Source of the DNA: Ptychodera flava
Taxonomy: Eukaryota; Hemichordata; Enteropneusta; Ptychoderidae
Direction of reading: 5' to 3'
Length of the DNA stretch: 64,000 bases
Assembly (NCBI RefSeq): GCF_041260155.1
Contig: NC_091932.1
Coordinates: 45,043,629 to 45,107,628, forward strand
The position numbers were made by a program, and so were the translations under genes. Numbering within the stretch: position 1 is the first letter of the stretch; each line of letters starts with the position of its first letter. Under the pieces are notes generated by a model. It worked only from the letters and a program-made list of their open reading frames with translations, was not told where the DNA came from and ran no database searches. Of this stretch, positions 61,906 to 64,000 are shown in pieces.

Positions 61906-64000
61906 GTGTAAAAGCTACAGTAACTCTTAACTTTTTATAGTTTTTATGTCTTTTAGTTCAATGTATCACCAAAATACTGGGTATTTCAAAATGTTTTAGG
62001 AAGTACTAAAGCATTTTGGAATACCCAGTATTTTGTTTGCCAATGCTAATTTGTCATTATGTGGCATGCATTGTAATTTTTGACAACAAAAATCCAAGTC
62101 TTGACCCGCCACACTTTTATACCCACATATGTTGATGCTAAAATCGAGTCACAGGTAAGAAGGATGTAAAGTAGTTGAAAGAAACTAATAAAATTAATCA
62201 AACCAATAAAATATATTTATTATTTTCTCGAAATCAAGGAAGGGAATAATGACACAAAAACTCGCAAAGTTATATAGATATCTTTATTGCATATTTTGTT
62301 GTTTTCAAAATCTTCGACCAATATGATGTAGTTACGTAATTGTAGTTTGGTATAAACATTGTTTGTTAATATAATATCCCTGAAATTCCGAGAACAGTAA
62401 CTTCAATAGTAGTCACGTGACAGAATGAATGATATTGAAAAGTGTTAGTATGTAAGTTATATGAGAGATTATAAGATTGTAAGACAGGTAGTTTCGTCAG
62501 AATAAGAGTAATTATGGTTACAGAATATGATAAGTTTTAAGATAATAACGTTTAAAAACGTCCAAAGTTGAGTTGAATGACATTTTTGCATTTGTTTCTT
62601 TATATTTCCCTATCTGGCTTTTGTTTTACACCAACCAGCCGGATGGAGTGGCTGACGTATATGAGAGTAAAGAATGACGAAAGTCTAAAACGCAGATAAT
62701 GACAAAAGGGCCATACTTGGCTGTAGACCCCAAAGCGAATGCCTCTCTTTGAGTTGCTTTGATAACCTATGCGCCCTCTATAGAGGGATCAAAGTGGTGT
62801 CTCTGTCCATCAATCCAATATGGCGCCTGTGTCACGTAACCTGGCCTTTCAAAAGCATATTCTCTCGTCTTTGCAATATTTTTTGGGTCCTTGTCCTCTG
62901 TTCACACTACATCCGTCACGCCATTTACCTTGAACGTCTTCGTGACCAATCTTCACGGTGAGTGGTTTTTATTTCGGTATGAAACAATTGTATTGAGGAA
63001 CTGCCATAAATATTTCTCCTCGAATGTTGAACAGTAAGCTTATTGAAAGAGCAAGACAGGAAACAGTGAGCAGTAACATTGTGTACCACAAGTTGATATC
63101 CTTGTTAGTGTCAAAGAAGCAACCAGAAACTCTACCCCTACCCAATATACTTAAAATGAAAAAGTGTGTATGACTGTACATAACAACTTGGTTTCAATAT
63201 TATAAAAAAGAGATTCTTTGCAGAATTTTGGTAATGACAATAACAATAAAAACCTTTCATTTGCTTCAAAATATAGGTAAGCTTATTTGATATTAATATT
63301 GTCTTTAAATGCCCATAATCTAAACTTGGACAAAATACCAACCATTACAGAAACGCATGCCACTAAATGCCATTAAATGATAGACATCTATGGTCCGACG
63401 AAAGTTTAGTCGTGGATACAGCCCGGGGAAATACTCCTGATATTTTCATATGGGCTGTGCCGCCCGAGCTGAAAATATCTGCCCATGCATATTTAAAAAA
63501 TATGACCCATTGTTAGGGATTTCTTTGACAAATTTTGGGAATTTTCACCTTTATTCTGTTACATGAATGAAGGTTTTCTTAAAGCAAGGGACATCTGCTT
63601 TGTTATCAACCAATTTTGGGCGTTTTCCGGATAAAAATCGAGTCATGTTTAGGGATTTTTCGTAAAAAAGTGACACATTCGGGCGGCACATACCCGCACA
63701 CCTTTCCTATGGGAGTAACCCCCTCGGGGATACTGCTACTAAGCCCAGTGTAAATGACAGAAAGATACATAAATTATTTAGACAAGCATTGTAACAATTC
63801 CTGGCGTGAACATCTTCACTCACAATTTCAATAATGCTTTAAAATATTCATCGATATCATCGTAATCATTGCAATTGCTTTTATCTTTAAAAACATGATT
63901 GAAGGTACTTTAAACCTGAAAGACATATTTTTGAAGTTCGTGTTACCTTTCTTAAGAATTTTTTTGTTTATTTTTCATTATATTCACATCCCTTTTTTTC
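61906..64000. other. Terminal stretch without a supported gene
   Basis: It holds one near-perfect hairpin (61970-62035) and, from about 63400, blocks such as 'gggctgtgccgcccgagctg' and 'tatgggagtaaccccctcgg' that look like a dispersed element. Short ORFs here have no features. Confidence 0.55.
61970..62035. ncRNA. 66-nt near-perfect hairpin
   Basis: CAAAATACTGGGTATTTC onward pairs with its inverse ending at 62035; about 30 base pairs including two G-U pairs, with a 6-nt loop (GAAGTA). The size fits a small-RNA precursor, but the stem is more perfect than most animal miRNA precursors, so a tiny palindromic transposon is at least as likely. Confidence 0.3.

Overview
The window looks like nuclear DNA of a marine invertebrate deuterostome; a hemichordate or amphioxus is plausible, but the species is inferred. 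Grounds: small exons in long AT-rich introns, dense transposon debris, a Gmr1-type LTR element (Ty3/gypsy-like with integrase before reverse transcriptase, a group described from deuterostomes), and two host genes built from the three-module Cys-rich domain known from the C-terminus of the convertase PCSK9. There are no prokaryotic operons, rRNA, tRNA or CRISPR.

The best-supported content is a tandem pair of seven-exon plus-strand genes. Gene A (25785-40308, 321 aa) and gene B (45287-49536, 320 aa) each encode a signal peptide, a short 4-3 heptad helix, and a complete PCSK9-type Cys-rich domain with all 18 family cysteines. No protease domain is present. The intron phases (0,1,1,1,1,1) are identical in both. 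They read as secreted, probably oligomeric stand-alone versions of the PCSK9 C-terminal domain, with an overall layout like resistin (helix, then Cys-rich beta fold). This is the most interesting system here.

Layout: 1-1.7 kb, no gene. 1.68-7.69 kb, a broken gag-bearing LTR-element fossil with 1.67-kb inverted arms. 7.7-15 kb, gene-poor. 15.06-15.81 kb (minus) and 22.51-23.17 kb (plus), two probable intronless genes of unknown function. 25.1-25.5 kb (minus), a weak ORF head-to-head with gene A. 25.8-40.3 kb, gene A; its 7.6-kb intron 3 holds a seven-unit tandem array whose units carry nuclear-receptor DR1 motifs, interrupted by a 3.5-kb foldback element that is palindromic almost throughout. 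40.3-45.3 kb, tRNA-derived SINE-like repeats. 45.3-49.5 kb, gene B. 51.2-51.7 kb, two candidate minus-strand exons. 51.76-52.57 kb, a second gag fossil. 53-55.6 kb, low-copy repeats. 55.63-61.91 kb, a young but broken Gmr1-like element with near-identical LTRs, a proline-tRNA primer site and a 4-bp target duplication. 61.9-64 kb, no gene, one near-perfect 66-nt hairpin.

A dispersed repeat of about 250-300 bp occurs at least eight times in both orientations, including introns of both PCSK9-type genes.
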